Part shown: positions 41,692 through 52,750 of the stretch, in pieces | Numbering within the stretch: the first letter of the stretch is position 1 | Layout of the letters: the number at the start of each line of letters is the position of its first letter | From: Telopea speciosissima | Lineage: Eukaryota; Streptophyta; Magnoliopsida; Proteales; Proteaceae | Direction of reading: 5' to 3' | DNA: 64,000 nt | Assembly: GCF_018873765.1 (NCBI RefSeq) | Contig: NC_057923.1 | Coordinates: forward strand, 57,654,593-57,718,592 | Notes under the pieces: model-generated | Told to the model about the DNA's origin: nothing | Database searches by the model: none | Seen by the model: only the letters and a program-made list of their open reading frames with translations | Made by a program: the position numbers and the translations under genes

Positions 41692-43051
41692 AACTCAAGA
41701 TCAGTCCAGCTCAAGCCCAACTATTTCGTGGACTCCTTGGAACAGTCTAAGTCTGGCCCGACAAGGACTAGCATTTTCTTGTGTCTTTTCATTTTCCTAG
41801 GCTAGTATTTACTCTTACTATGTGTCTTTTCAATTTCCTAGGTGGAGTTGTGAGGTTGTTCATGCTCCTAGGTATTAGTTATTAGTCAATAAGAGTCTTT
41901 TAGTTTTTCTAAGTCACTTTCTTGGTTGTAGTTCCCTATGTCCTTAGGTTGTTATCTATGTCTTGGTTTTAGTTTCTAGGTGTTGGGAATTCCATTTGAC
42001 TTTGGAATTCCAATAGTCTCATAATTGCAAATTCATGTACCCAAGAGATTATTTAGCCTCTTTCTTCTCTATATATTGAAATTGTGGAGGCTGTTTTAGC
42101 AGCTAGAAATTTTTTAGTAGCAAAAATTTCCTCAAGGGATTGGGAGTTATTTTCTTCACCAGACATGGCTTTGATACCAATTTGGTGCAGACCTAAAAGG
42201 GCTACAAGCCATGTCTGGTGAAGAAAATAACTCCCAATCCCTTGTGGAAATTTCTGCTACTATGAAACAAATGCTTGACTCCATGCAAGCAATGTCAGCT
42301 CCGGAATGCAAACCTAAAAGGATTACAAGCCAAGATTGATTCTGGTTTGTTTGAGGTTAGAGAAAGAAGGCTATGGATGGGGTTTTATGGGCAGAAAAGG
42401 GTTGCAAATGAAAGAAGGGTGCAGGGACAGATTATAGGATACTTTGATGAACTTACTTGATGATATGGTTGCTGTGATTGATGGTCTAAACATGAAATGG
42501 TAGAAGGGATAGATAGATCAGACAAGTAGAATCCCACTAGTGTCCCAGCCGTGGGAGTCCCACCTTGGCCCACTGTAGGAGTCTCACCTAAGCATACTTG
42601 AGTTCCACAAGTAGTCTCACAAGAGAGTAGAGTTTTTTTTTATTATCTTTTTTATTTTCTAGCTGCTGAAACAGCCTCCACGATTTCAATATATAGAGAA
42701 GGAAGAGGCTAAATAACCTCTTGGATACATGAATTTGCAATAATGAGACTGTTGGAATTCCAAAGTCAAATGGAATTCTCAACACCTAGAAACTAAAACC
42801 AAGACATAGGGAACTACAACCAAGAAAGTGACTTAGAAAAACTAAAAGATTCTTAATGACTAATAACTAATACCTGAGAGCATGAACAACCTCATAACTC
42901 CACCTAGGAAACTGAAAAGACACATAGTAAGAGTAACTACTAGCCTAGGAAAATGAAAAGACACTAGAAAATGCTAGTCCTTGTGGTGCCAGACTTAGAT
43001 TGTTCCAAGGAGTCCACGAAATTGCTGGGCTTGAGCTGGACTGATCTTGAA
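41692..43051. repeat. Large inverted repeat: arms 41692-42110 and 42654-43051, plus inner hairpin
   Basis: The left arm (ctcaagatcagtccagctca to ctatatattgaaattgtgga) is complementary to the right arm over about 400 bp at roughly 90 percent. Each arm looks LTR-like, with a TATA-like tatatatt. Adjacent to the left arm a second inverted repeat, 42115-42171 with 42206-42262, forms a hairpin with about 57-bp arms and a 34-base loop. It carries ttggtatcaaagcc next to an ATG on both strands, like a retroelement leader. The structure interrupts the Copia polyprotein just after the protease. It could be two LTR elements inserted head to head, or a foldback element. Confidence 0.75.
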
Positions 43052-44135
43052 CCTGCTGGAACTGGTCTGAACTTGAACCTGGGCTGGACTTGAACCAGCC
43101 GGATGCTTTGCATCACATTAGGTAGAATAACATGCGAGGGATGGTGAGTTTTTGAAAGGGAGGAAAACAAGTTAGACTTACCAGTCATGTGATTTGAGGC
43201 ACCAGATTCAATAATCCAAGATTGAGGAGATGAGGCAGTAAAAAGGGTAGTGTTACCTGAATGGGCAAGTATAGTAGTAGAAGAGGAAGTGGATGACTAA
43301 AGCTGCTAAAAACGCTTAAGTAATTGAGTTACCAGAGCATAATGGGACAAGGATCCTGATGAATTCACTCCAGATGAGGTACTAGCTTTAGAGTTAGTAG
43401 GGCTTTTGTTGTACCCACCGATACTTAGCCCAACATTTATCCACAATATGATTAGGCTTGCCACAATATGAGCACTGTCGAACAGATTGATCAATTTGCT
43501 GGCCACCATGCCCACCTGTGCCACATCCTTGTCCTCCCCCTGAACCACAACCTCTACTAGGAAAACTAGAACCATGACCATGGCCAACTTTACCAGTAAC
43601 AAATGCAGTGCTTGGAAGAAGATGATGAGTCAACTCTGGAATGAGAAAGAGAGACGATACGTTGAATACGACAGAAAGCATCATTCACAGAAGGCACCTT
43701 TTCACCAGCAAGTAGCTAGTCTTTAACTAGTTGCAAATCCGAATTCAACCCGGACAAGAACTTTGCAACTTGAAACTCAGCCCTCTATGTCTTCACCAGC
43801 TCTAAATCAGTGGTGAGTGGTTGATGAACATTGAGTTCCTCTCACATCCCCTTGAGGGCACCATAATATTCATCAACAGACTGATCTCCTTGTTTGAACC
43901 TGAAGATTTTCTTATATAAATCATAGACACGAGCCATATTCTTATCCTGAGAGAAGCTTTCCTTCAAAGCATCCCATACTCCCATAGCTGTAGTGTGGAA
44001 CATCATATTGGCAACAATTGTTTGTTCCATACTATTCCATAACCACATGAGAAGTGTGTCATTTTCACGCATCCAATTCTTATAGTCTGTATAAATGGTG
44101 GCTGGAGGAGATGAAGTCAAATACTTTTCCCTTTA
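43052..44135 (-). pseudogene. Copia gag and start of protease
   Basis: Minus-strand frames give a gag region (YTDYKNWMRENDTLLMWLWN, then MARVYDLYKKIFRFKQGDQS), the CCHC knuckle CSYCGKPNHIVDKC (about 43440-43490), and then SWIIESGASNHMTGKSNLF (about 43170-43220). The last should be the retropepsin active site DSGA; here the Asp is Glu. At least one frameshift separates the blocks. The sequence stops about 40 codons into the protease, where the large inverted repeat begins. Confidence 0.82.
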
Positions 44136-45089
44136 GCATTAATATACATTTTAACAGATTGAGCCCGAAGTAAGTAATTTGAAGCTCCATTGAGCTAATT
44201 GTAGTAATCTAGACATTAACACTATCCGTAGGAAGTGTTTAGAGTCACCCATATTCACAAAAAATAACAAGGGCAGCAGCAACACTATAGAGGAACCAAC
44301 CAAATATGGTCACAGATGAATATAGATAATCAGTAACCAGTGAAGAAGTCACAATCAACGCAAAACCAGCAGCAGTGTATCACCTTGAGATCATAAACTA
44401 ATGATCTATTGAAGGAGAGACAAAAGAACCATAGAGTGCCAATACCACAAAGAATAATCAACAACCAGGGCAAGAGAAAATCTGCAGCAACAAATCAGGG
44501 CCTCAAATAAGGTCAATATCTTGGTCGAGTGGAATTTTTGGGCCTCGAAACCAAGGTTTCAAATTGGCCTGGAGAAAGTACCAAATTTCGAACGAGATTT
44601 GGTCAAAACCTTGCATATCTCGGTTTATTTTTTGGGGCTGGCCGAAACCTGGCCCGAGACCGAGATTTAGAACCTTGCCAAAAACAGAAGTCCCAAAGTT
44701 GCAGAATTTATAAATATTCAAGATTCAATCAATTACTTTGCGGATCAGCATCAAATTTGGAGCAGTATAAGGTCTTTGGTCATGTGAACAAACCCCAAAA
44801 ATTCTCAACCAACTCATGGTTAGATATGGAGAGACCTTCTATTCAATATTGCAGCAAAAGAGGCAAAAAACAAGGTTACCTCCCCTTGTAGAGATCAGCT
44901 CAAAGTAGTGTTCTTCCATATGAGTAGGATAGCCATTCTTGTAGTCACCGTCAACACCATGGGAAACCCTAGTTATCACGTATTATAAACTAGGGTTTCA
45001 GACAAAGCAATGACAGCATAGCTTACTGTAAACCGTAAGGAAGATCTTAAAAAGACCCTCAAAATGCAGGTAAGAATTGAAGCTATTGA
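44136..45089 (-). other. Copia 5' untranslated/leader region with possible insertion
   Basis: The region between gag and the primer-binding site. 44510-44690 contains self-similar text (aaccaaggtttcaaattgg, cgagatttggtcaaaacc, gcccgagaccgagattt) that looks like a separate small insertion, since the same words are internally repeated. No coding content. Confidence 0.4.
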
Positions 45090-45110
45090 GCGCTGAGTGC
45101 TCTAATTCCA

Positions 45111-46348
45111 TGTAGCAGTACCAAAACAATAAACAATCAATAGAGATATGAATAGGAAAAGAGAAGGAAGAAGAAGAAGAAAAAAGAGAACGGAGAAGAT
45201 ATGCATGTCTTTCCTCACCACTTCTCCTATGGTCATTTTAGGCCTGCCCCTAGCTCTTTTAGCTCCTTCAGTTGGAATCATATCACTCCTCCTTATTGGG
45301 GCGTCCCTAGGCCTCTGTTGAATATAACCATACCACCTTAAACGACTCTCTCTAAGCTTGTCATTGATTGGGGCAACTCCCAAGTCTACTCTAATACGTT
45401 CATTCCATACTTTATCCTTCCTTGTTTTTCCACACATACATCTTAACATCCTCATATCTACTACACATAGCTTATCAATATGACACTTCTCAACTGCCCA
45501 ACATTCTGCTCCATACATCATAGCCGGTCGTACAACAGTCCTATAGAACTTTCCTTTAAGCTTTAAAGGAATACGTTGGTCACACAACACTCCGGACGCA
45601 CCTCTCCACTTCATCGATCCCACTTTGATTCTCTGTGAAACATCATCTCTATGTCACCTTCTTTATTTATGATTGACCCCAGATATCTAAAATAGTCACT
45701 TTGCGGTATCTCTCTTTCCTCAACTCGCACCATATTAGTATCCATCATAGTGTGATTAAAATTACACATCATATACTCTGTCTTCGTTCTACTAATCTTA
45801 AAGCCTCTTGTTTCCAAGATTGACCTCCAAAGCTCTAACTTAGAGTTAATCCCTTCTTTTGTCTCATCCACCAAAACAGTATCATCGGCGAAGAGCATAC
45901 ACCACGGGACCTCGTCTTGAATGTTCTTGGTTAGATCATCCATGATAAGCGCAAATATATAAGGGCTTAAGGCTGATCCCTGATGTATCCCAATTGTATA
46001 AAACAGAAAATGACAGTATATCATGAGAGGCAAAAACCAGAAAATGACAGTATATAAGTATATCATGAGAGGCAAAAACCAGAGCTCAGTGTAGAATAGA
46101 ATAGAACTCTACCATGAGCAATATACTCAATTACATAAAACAGAAAATGACAGTACGAAGGCAAGTATACCCCCCATTAGTATACTTAGTACACGCTAGC
46201 CTCTATGCCTTTGCTTTGCCAGGACTAAACTACCCTTACAACTTAAGCATAAAAGCAGCCACACCCCAAACTACCCCTACTGACATAACAAGGGAAAGAA
46301 CTAAAGACTTATATTTACACTTTCCTTCAAGCTGGAGCATATACATCA
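45111..46348 (-). repeat. 5' LTR of the Copia element, split by a LINE
   Basis: It matches the 3' LTR at both ends (tgtagcagtaccaaaac at 45111; gctggagcatatacatca ending at 46348) but is about 900 bp longer. The excess is an RTE LINE at about 45203-45998 and a short local duplication (tatcatgagaggcaaaaacc at 46018 and 46062). Confidence 0.78.
45203..45998 (-). mobile_element. RTE LINE fragment nested in the LTR
   Basis: On the minus strand: GIHQGSALSPYIFALIMDDL, MLFADDTVLVDETKEG (catalytic FADD kept), then YFRYLGSIINKEGD. After a frameshift at about 45617 come MKWRGASGVLCDQRIPLKLK, MYGAECWAVEKCHIDKL and RGRPKMTIGEVVRKDMH. Unusually it lacks both the 5' part and the 3' tail. It stops at VRKDMH, where the other copies continue to DWRARIHV and a (TTG)n end. 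Confidence 0.85.
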
Positions 46349-46353
46349 AGCTC

Positions 46354-47104
46354 TTTGAAGACAGTAAAACAGCTGTAGATTATCAGCCATAACCTTTGAG
46401 GACTTACACGTCCTTATTATGGCATTTAAAATTGGTCGTTGCAAAAAGCATTCAATAAGTTGTATTAAAAGCAGTAGAAATGTTAAGCTTGAGTGAACAT
46501 CAAATATTTTAATATTCTTAGAAAGACAGTGGTAGTAGTTTTTGTAGTACAACCTACTAAAATTCTAGATTTTTTACCCAAAAAGGTTAAAGAAAAATCT
46601 TAAACACCTTGCTTTATCATTTTGGTTTATGGTTTCTCATATACATATTACACATTGGTTGGCCTTGTCCATTTTTATGAGCTTCTCACATGATATTTGT
46701 CAAATGTGTAAATATATATGAGGACGTACAATGATGGTAAATATGGATGGTTGCATATTTATATAACTCATGGCCTTAAAGTGAGATGATTTCATCACTA
46801 CATTTACATTATTAAAAAAAATTGACAATCTCTAATGAAATTTTTATAGTCGTCAGCAAGGAATGTGAAGGATTTTTGTTTCCTGACAAAGTGAATGATC
46901 TCCTTCAAAAGATTTCAGAATACATCCAGCCAATATCCAAGGCAAGAATCCTGATGAGGTGGTCATGCGTATCTACCACAACCTGACTGCAAGGGATTTA
47001 TGAAAATGCAGATGTCTGGGAAACATCTTCCTGGCATGTTATTGTGCATTTGTTTCATTGTGTCTCTAAATAATCCCCATGTTCTTCTTTGGAAACCTGT
47101 TATC
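46354..47104 (+). other. 3' flank of mTERF copy 5, distal part
   Basis: The continuation of the duplicated flank after the Copia element. It matches 12690-13535 of unit 2 (tggacattgccaatatccaaggc-type text near 46925), including the empty site of the 13306 MITE. Confidence 0.6.
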
Positions 47105-48400
47105 ATATATATGTTGGTTCAAATCCGCTATTTAGTTTGCATAGTCTTTTGAACTCTATCCACGAACAGAATCTCAGTGCAGTTCTAAATTACTTCCTCC
47201 CCTTCCTACTGCAATCTGATTGACCTAAGAGTAGGTTCAGATGCAGCCCACAGGATACGATCGCAGTGACATGTTAGGAAACCAGATTATATGAATCTTA
47301 ATAACTCAAAACTCAAAATCCAGATATCTGTTTCAGAGCAAAAGCTGGTTGAATGTAGCTTATAACCTGTAGAAACAACCCTTCAAAAATCAGGAAGATC
47401 CAATGGCTGGATCTGGAGTAAAGGGCATGGACAGAAAATAGCAGCCTAGGTGATTCACAAAATAGAAAGTAATAGAAATCCCTATAACTTTAGATCAGAA
47501 AAGCTGATGGTTTTCAAATCCTGGTTGAATATAGCTGATGTAGGGGAGAGTAAACTGTCAAAATTTGAGTCCAGTTGGATGGTTGCATCTGCTGTTACTG
47601 CAGGTCTTTACTGAAGTCATGAAACCAGGGAAACAGTGTATCACAGGCTTATTTGATCAGGGAGAAAATAGGGTCAGAACTGAGATTAAAGTATGGAATA
47701 TCAACAATAAGATAGCCCAGAATTCTGAGATATGAAAGCCAACTTTCAGAACCAAAATACTGCAGAAAACACACTACGCAAGTAACTTCAAAGTTCTGGA
47801 ATGCAGAAAATAGAAGTTGGAATGAAGGTAGGGAAAAGGCGTTAAGAAGGAAAGAGGGGATATGACCTGGCTTTACCACCAAGGCCTATGGGAAGATTCA
47901 CCACCACCCAACCTATGCTTCACCACCTAGGGTTGCTGCTGATTCACCACAGTAGCATGCTTCTCAAATAGAGGACACAAGTTGTTTTTTCAATAGCAAA
48001 AATCACGGGGAATGGTTCTCCCTACTTGTATTTATAAAATTTGAAGCATGAATAAATATTTAGTATCTCTCCTTGTGTAGGAGAGACTTGGCTAATAAGC
48101 AACTTAGAAATTAGTTACTCTGCTAACTACCACATAAAAAGAGAGAATAAAAAATAGTTACTCCTAGAAGCTATGGACTAACCACTTAAATAACTAACAT
48201 AAATATAGAAAATAACTACTTAATCCCGTAGAAGACTTAAATCCCTAATATTTGGGCTCATAAAGTTGGCACATTGCAATCGAATACCAAAAATGTTAAG
48301 CCCTTGGCCCATATGTCCAGTTTGATGGCCCGGTTTGCTGCTGGCCTTCTTTTTCTTTTGAGCTGCATCACCTCCCCTCCCAAAAATAAGATGAAATAAA
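47105..48400 (-). repeat. LTR-like insertion, duplicated at 53250-54010
   Basis: Foreign to units 2 and 4. On the minus strand it has a TATA-like ttttataaatacaagtaggg (about 48040) and no coding region. 47640-48370 is repeated with about 90 percent identity at 53250-54010 in unit 6, where its left part is missing. Probably an LTR of an unrecognised retroelement inherited by units 5 and 6. The 77-80 codon minus frames in both copies are in non-coding LTR text. Confidence 0.5.
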
Positions 48401-49720
48401 ATAAATGAATAAAAAGTTCTTCCAGGGTACTTAATTGATTCAGATTGCTTAATTGTTTATTTATTTCCACCTGTGATACTCTATTCATGGTGCTTAATTG
48501 ATTCAGATCTCTGGAGAACTGGGTTTATCGAAAATAAATAAGAAGGATAATAACCTGGTACGAATCTCATTTTCACAGGTTCTGGGAGACTTCAGTTTGC
48601 ATGGGAATCTTGAATGCTGCCAGGGACTCATGTCTAGGAATTCTCATAGTACTGTAAGTCGTAAATCACATTCTTTTCCTTCTCTGTGGGGGATGATAGC
48701 AGACAAGCAGGCAAGTTGTCAATTGTTAGCTATTAAAGAAAGGTTTTCCCAGATATATAGTATGAAGCCTTACGATTGTAAGTAAATATGATAGTGTCTT
48801 TAGTTTCTTGATATTTCTTGGTTCTATCATATCATGAATTTTGATTTTTTTTGGATTTCATTCTGCATACCTTTGTAGCATTGGTGGGAGTATTTTTTTG
48901 GAGTACAGCATTTCATTAAGAAAGATTGTAATTCCCAAACTGTCTGTTGAAACTAAAATAATTCCAGAAATCATATAAAAAAGCAAGGGGGGGGGGGTTT
49001 CTTGCAAGGTAGGCAAGGTGTGAACATGGTATCAAATTTAAAGGCTGATCGAACTGGTGAGTAGCAAATTAGTATGTGAAGTTCAATAACTTACATTCTT
49101 TCTTTGATGTGCATCTCACTTGCAATTAAGTTATCTGAGAGACCTGCTCAACTGCCGGAGACTCTTAACAGGTTTTTGCGCAACTACCGGGCGCAGGTGT
49201 CCCCAAAAGCCTGTGAAGAGTCTCTGGCAGGTCGTTCTCTACTTGCTGCATTTCCTCTTCAACTTGAGCAAACCTTTCTGTGATATCCATAGTTTATCAA
49301 CTGCACTAATCAAAAAATTCTTTGATCTTCTTTTAGAGTACGAAGGCTTATCGAGCCTCTATTTATAGAGTGTATAGTAATTCAGTTATGTGGCACGAAT
49401 TTGATGGCAGGCATAAGCCTTGCTAGTTTTCCGCAGTTGAGTACTATCATGCCAGTGTGATGAACAAACTAACTACCTTGCTTCTGTTGGACTTCATTTT
49501 TGCATGGGTGGGCCTTTGGTGTTACCTGACATGATATGATAAAAGGTATGAATTTTAAAGGCGGAATTGGTGAATGGCAAATTAGTAAGTGAAGTTCAAT
49601 AAATTAGTATGACATTTCACAAAGGAGTTTTTGGGTAGAAAATGTACATATGAAGAAGAGGGCAGTTTTGGAAACTTGTACTGTTGAAGAAGTCAGAAAG
49701 GCTATTTTTGTAAATGGCTT
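48401..49720. other. Unit 5 spacer with a short palindrome
   Basis: Non-coding and paralogous to 54010-55320 of unit 6. 49136-49236 is a 100-bp imperfect palindrome (gacctgctcaactgccggag against ctctggcaggtc) absent from unit 6, a probable small MITE. G-run at 48987-48996. Confidence 0.5.
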
Positions 49721-49721
49721 T

Positions 49722-49905
49722 GAGGACGGGCCTTGATGCAATGGTAAAGGTTGCTCCATTGTGATCAAGTGGTCACAGGTTTGAGTTTGGAAACAGCCTC
49801 TTTGTGAAAGCAGGGGTAAGGCTGCGTACACTATAACCCTCCCCAGACCCTGTAGTGGCGGGAGCCTTGTGCATTGGATACACCCTATTCTGATATTTTC
49901 AAGAC
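49722..49905 (+). mobile_element. Au-like SINE, copy 2 (nearly full length)
   Basis: A-box-like ccttgatgcaatggtaaagg, B-box-like aggtttgagtttgg, then aacagcctctttgtgaaagc, aggggtaaggctgcgtacac and ccctccccagaccctgtagt, the usual SINE body order, and a T-containing end near ctattctgatattttc. Unit 6 (55310-55325) shows continuous text at the site, so it entered after the unit 5/6 duplication. Confidence 0.82.
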
Positions 49906-50159
49906 AAGGAAGATGGTTTGTTTGAAATAAATCCTATTCCTTTCTGTTCAAAGAAAAGAGATTCTCAGATCATAGCTGCATATATTGCAATGTATTCATA
50001 AACTGTCATTTCATTTGGCAAATACAGTGGCAACAGCTAACTAGTTGTTCTTGGCAAAATAGCCAAACCAGTATTATTGAAGAAAAATGAACATCATCTT
50101 CTCCAATGTTTCTCCCATGACCAGAAAACATGGATGTTTGGTACAAGGGATCTTTATCC
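49906..50159. other. Unit 5 spacer
   Basis: Duplicate of 34560-34900 and 55325-55680 with internal deletions. No gene. Confidence 0.5.
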
Positions 50160-50312
50160 CCTCAATATGTCTGCCCCTCAATTTCCTCAATCCCATCTAA
50201 TAGCGGGTGGAAATGACCACCTTAACCCTCTGCCAGAACACACTACCCAAGATGGGGTCCACCTCCTTCTATTAGAGGGAATTGAGGAAATTGACGCGCA
50301 AGCAAATTGAGG
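50160..50312. mobile_element. Inverted-repeat MITE, about 153 bp
   Basis: Left cctcaatatgtctgcccctc then aatttcctcaatccc pairs with right ggaattgaggaaattgacgc then gcaagcaaattgagg. The interior ggtggaaatgaccacc and ggggtccacc match the MITE at 26140. Confidence 0.65.
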
Positions 50313-50462
50313 TGATATTTTTCCTTGACGTCTCAGGTTGAAAGTAGTTCTGATGTTTATATTATTTAGTCTTTAATAATATTTCATATTCATCAAAAAA
50401 GAAAAAACCTTACTATTATCTTTTGATCATCTTTTAATCATCCACCTAATTTTATGGGAGAA

Positions 50463-50644
50463 AGTTCTCTATGGAGAAATATATGCCCAAACACAGAGAC
50501 AAGGGTGGCCTTAATGAGTGTCCCACACAACCACCCCCCCCCCCCAAATGAAATGCGGTAATGGTCACCCTGTTGATGCTGCCATGTGGGCTCCTATTGG
50601 CCCCTGCATATGTGCAGGTGCCACGCTCCTCCATAGAAAACTCT
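50463..50644. repeat. Weak inverted repeat, about 180 bp
   Basis: agttctctatggag at the left pairs loosely with ctccatagaaaact at the right, with a C run (50529-50545) in between. Probably an older MITE. Confidence 0.4.
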
Positions 50645-50885
50645 TGCCAAATTTTTATCTGGATCAAAGTTGGTTGAATAGGAAAGAAACCTTAGACGGT
50701 TCACTGCCGGCCGGCCCGGGATGATCTATGGAGTATGGTTCAAAACATTTAGACCGGATTTGATAGTGCTTTAACTTTGGACACGATCCGGTTGAGATCA
50801 CTGTTTCGCATCATCAAACTTGAGAAGTCACGATCGGTTTTATCAGAAACCAATTCCAGCCATTTCTTCGCTGTCCAAAATTCAA

Positions 50886-51003
50886 AACCTTGGTTTTCAG
50901 CTTCAGTTCTGCTCATCCCACTGAGAAGACGAGAGGAAATTGGGAAGTCCATGCTTGGAACCTGTTCGATCCCGAACCCTTGTAAGTTATTAATCCTCCC
51001 AGA
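50886..51003 (+). promoter_or_regulatory. Conserved leader of mTERF copy 6, overlapping uORF 50951-51040
   Basis: As in copies 2, 4 and 5: uATG at 50951, 53 bases before the main ATG, encoding MLGTCSIPNPCK and running to 51038-51040. The leader stays intact although the gene behind it is frameshifted. Confidence 0.5.
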
Positions 51004-52098
51004 ATGTTTAGCTTCTGTAGCAGAAAACTTCTTCATATAAAGTGTTCTGGTAGTTCATCAACATGTCTCCTTCCCATTATTGGAAACTCATCTCTTAGGT
51101 TTAATTCAAATGCCACAGAACAACCGTCTCTCACTGTAGATTATCTCATAAACAGATGTGGGTTAACCCAAGAATCTGCTCTTAAAGCCTCCCAAAGGAT
51201 TAATATCAAATCCACCACAAAAGCAGACTCGGTTCTAGCTCTCCTAAACAGCTATGGATTACCCAAACCCTGTATCTCAAAGCTAATCAGCAACTACCCA
51301 GCATTACTCTCCGTGGATCCTAAGAAAATATTGGAACCCAAGATTGAGTTTTTCTCTAATATGGGGATTTCAGGACCCAACCTTGCAAGGATATTGTATA
51401 AAGACGCAAGCATACTAGCGACCGCCAATTTGAGAAACCAAATTATTTCCATGGAGTTCCTTAAGAGTTTCCTTCACGATGATAAGAATATTGCTGTAGC
51501 CTTGAGTCGGTTGAGGTGGACTACAGGGCTTCAAAGTGCAACGGAACCTAATATTGAGATATTGCGAAATCAGGGAGTGTCAGAATACGTCCTCAAGTAC
51601 TTACTTGGAAGCAACTTCAATTTAATGAGGTTGTCCTGCAAGCCAAGGAAATGGGGTTTGACCCCTCAAGTTTGATGTTTATCCATGCTATCCGCACATT
51701 GTCACATGAAAAAGATTACTTTAAAAGCGAAATGGGAGGTTTTTAGGAGCTTTGGATGGTCAGAGGATGAGATTCTCTGCATGTTCAGGAAACAACCCAA
51801 TTGTTTGACTCGCTCAGAGAAAATCCTTAGAATGCGATTGGATTTCTTCATGAACGAACATAGTTGGACTGCAGCAGAAGTTGCCCTGAGGCCAGCCGTT
51901 TTGCTTTATAGCATGGAGAAGAGAACTGTTCCAAGGTATTCCGTTATTCAATTTCTTCTCTCCCAGGGTTTGATGAAGAAACAAAGTATTAGTACTGCGT
52001 TTTCATTGAATGAAGATAAGTTCTTGGAGAACTTTGTTAGGAAGTATCACCAGGAGCTACCTCAGCTGTTGAAGGAGTACAAACGTAACATGGAATGA
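51004..52098 (+). pseudogene. mTERF family copy 6, two frame-compensating deletions
   Basis: The first about 192 residues match copy 5 (including the NQIISMEF and HDDKN variants). Then a net 25-bp deletion at about 51587 (gaat|acgtcctcaag) shifts the frame, giving 30-odd foreign residues and a stop at 51673-51675. A further 2-bp deletion at about 51708 (tcaca|tgaaaaag) brings the sequence back into the original frame, so the rest (LKAKWEVFRSFGWSEDE to KEYKRNME) is open. Net loss is 27 bp. Because the stop lies between the shifts, a full protein cannot be made without skipping it. A 223-residue product is possible. Confidence 0.88.
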
Positions 52099-52750
52099 CT
52101 TGGGAACTGGGATTGATCATTTGTAGAGTTTCTTCTTACAATTTTGACAGGTATTACATTTTTTGTACTTGAGGAAACTTGGGAATGTATACGTCTAGGT
52201 TATTTACTTGCTTTCTTTGTCTACAGGTCACATTCTCTTCAATTGATATTAAGGCTCCATTTTATTTCCATTAAATTTTACATTTGAGACTTTCATGTGG
52301 AAAACTTTACATGCAAAAATTTAGATGTTGAAAAGGTTCCGATGATTGTTTATAGGAGGTAAAATATGATATAAAATATTATCGTAAGATTTTCCAATGC
52401 TTGTTTGCCATTTATTTAACATGGTATACTTATTCAAAATAATTATGCATCATCTTAATCAAATTTGTATTATCCAGCCCCTACCATATGGTTGTGAGAA
52501 CCATGTATGGATATAGCCACATGGAACCCATAGATGCATCGGCAATATGTCATCCATCTAAGGCAACAAAGGGTGACTTCAAGATGTTAGAAAATTTTAT
52601 AAGGGAAGATTTTATGGTCAAATTGCGTGTAAAATTTTCCAAGATCACATTGTTGTGTTAATGTATAGATCAGTCCAAAATGAACAGAAAAACTTGAGAG
52701 TCAGTGAATAGATGCTCCATTTCAACTCATTTAGTGGAAGTAAGTTCTCA
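52099..52750 (+). other. Conserved 3' flank of mTERF copy 6
   Basis: The duplicated flank up to gaagtaagttctca at 52737-52750. The next about 300 bp present in unit 5 are deleted, and the text jumps straight into Copia LTR sequence at gtactcaatt. Confidence 0.6.

Larger units (their letters stand above)
40277..46348 (-). mobile_element. Degenerate Ty1/copia retrotransposon, minus strand, with nested insertions
   Basis: It is bounded by two related LTRs and by target duplications agatc (40272-40276) and agctc (46349-46353). Units 2 and 4 have the empty site. From right to left on the minus strand: 5' LTR 45111-46348 (enlarged by a LINE), a primer-binding region close to the initiator-tRNA-Met type just inside it (45090-45110), gag with a CCHC knuckle, a protease start, a replaced middle section and the RNase H end, then the 3' LTR 40277-40608. 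Integrase and most of the reverse transcriptase are missing. It cannot move by itself. Confidence 0.85.

Noticed and set aside
41241..41720. 159-codon Ser/His/Thr-rich minus frame
   Set aside because: Low-complexity translation of (GAA)n and (TG)n repeats.
47649..47882. Minus frame repeated at 53268-53510, looking like a conserved small protein
   Set aside because: Both lie in a duplicated LTR-like repeat. Conservation is of DNA, not of frame.
50749..51036. Minus-strand frame MKKFSATEAKHSGRINNL, also at 38052-38282 and 18910-19167
   Set aside because: The complement of the conserved leader and presequence. No independent conservation, start context or domain.
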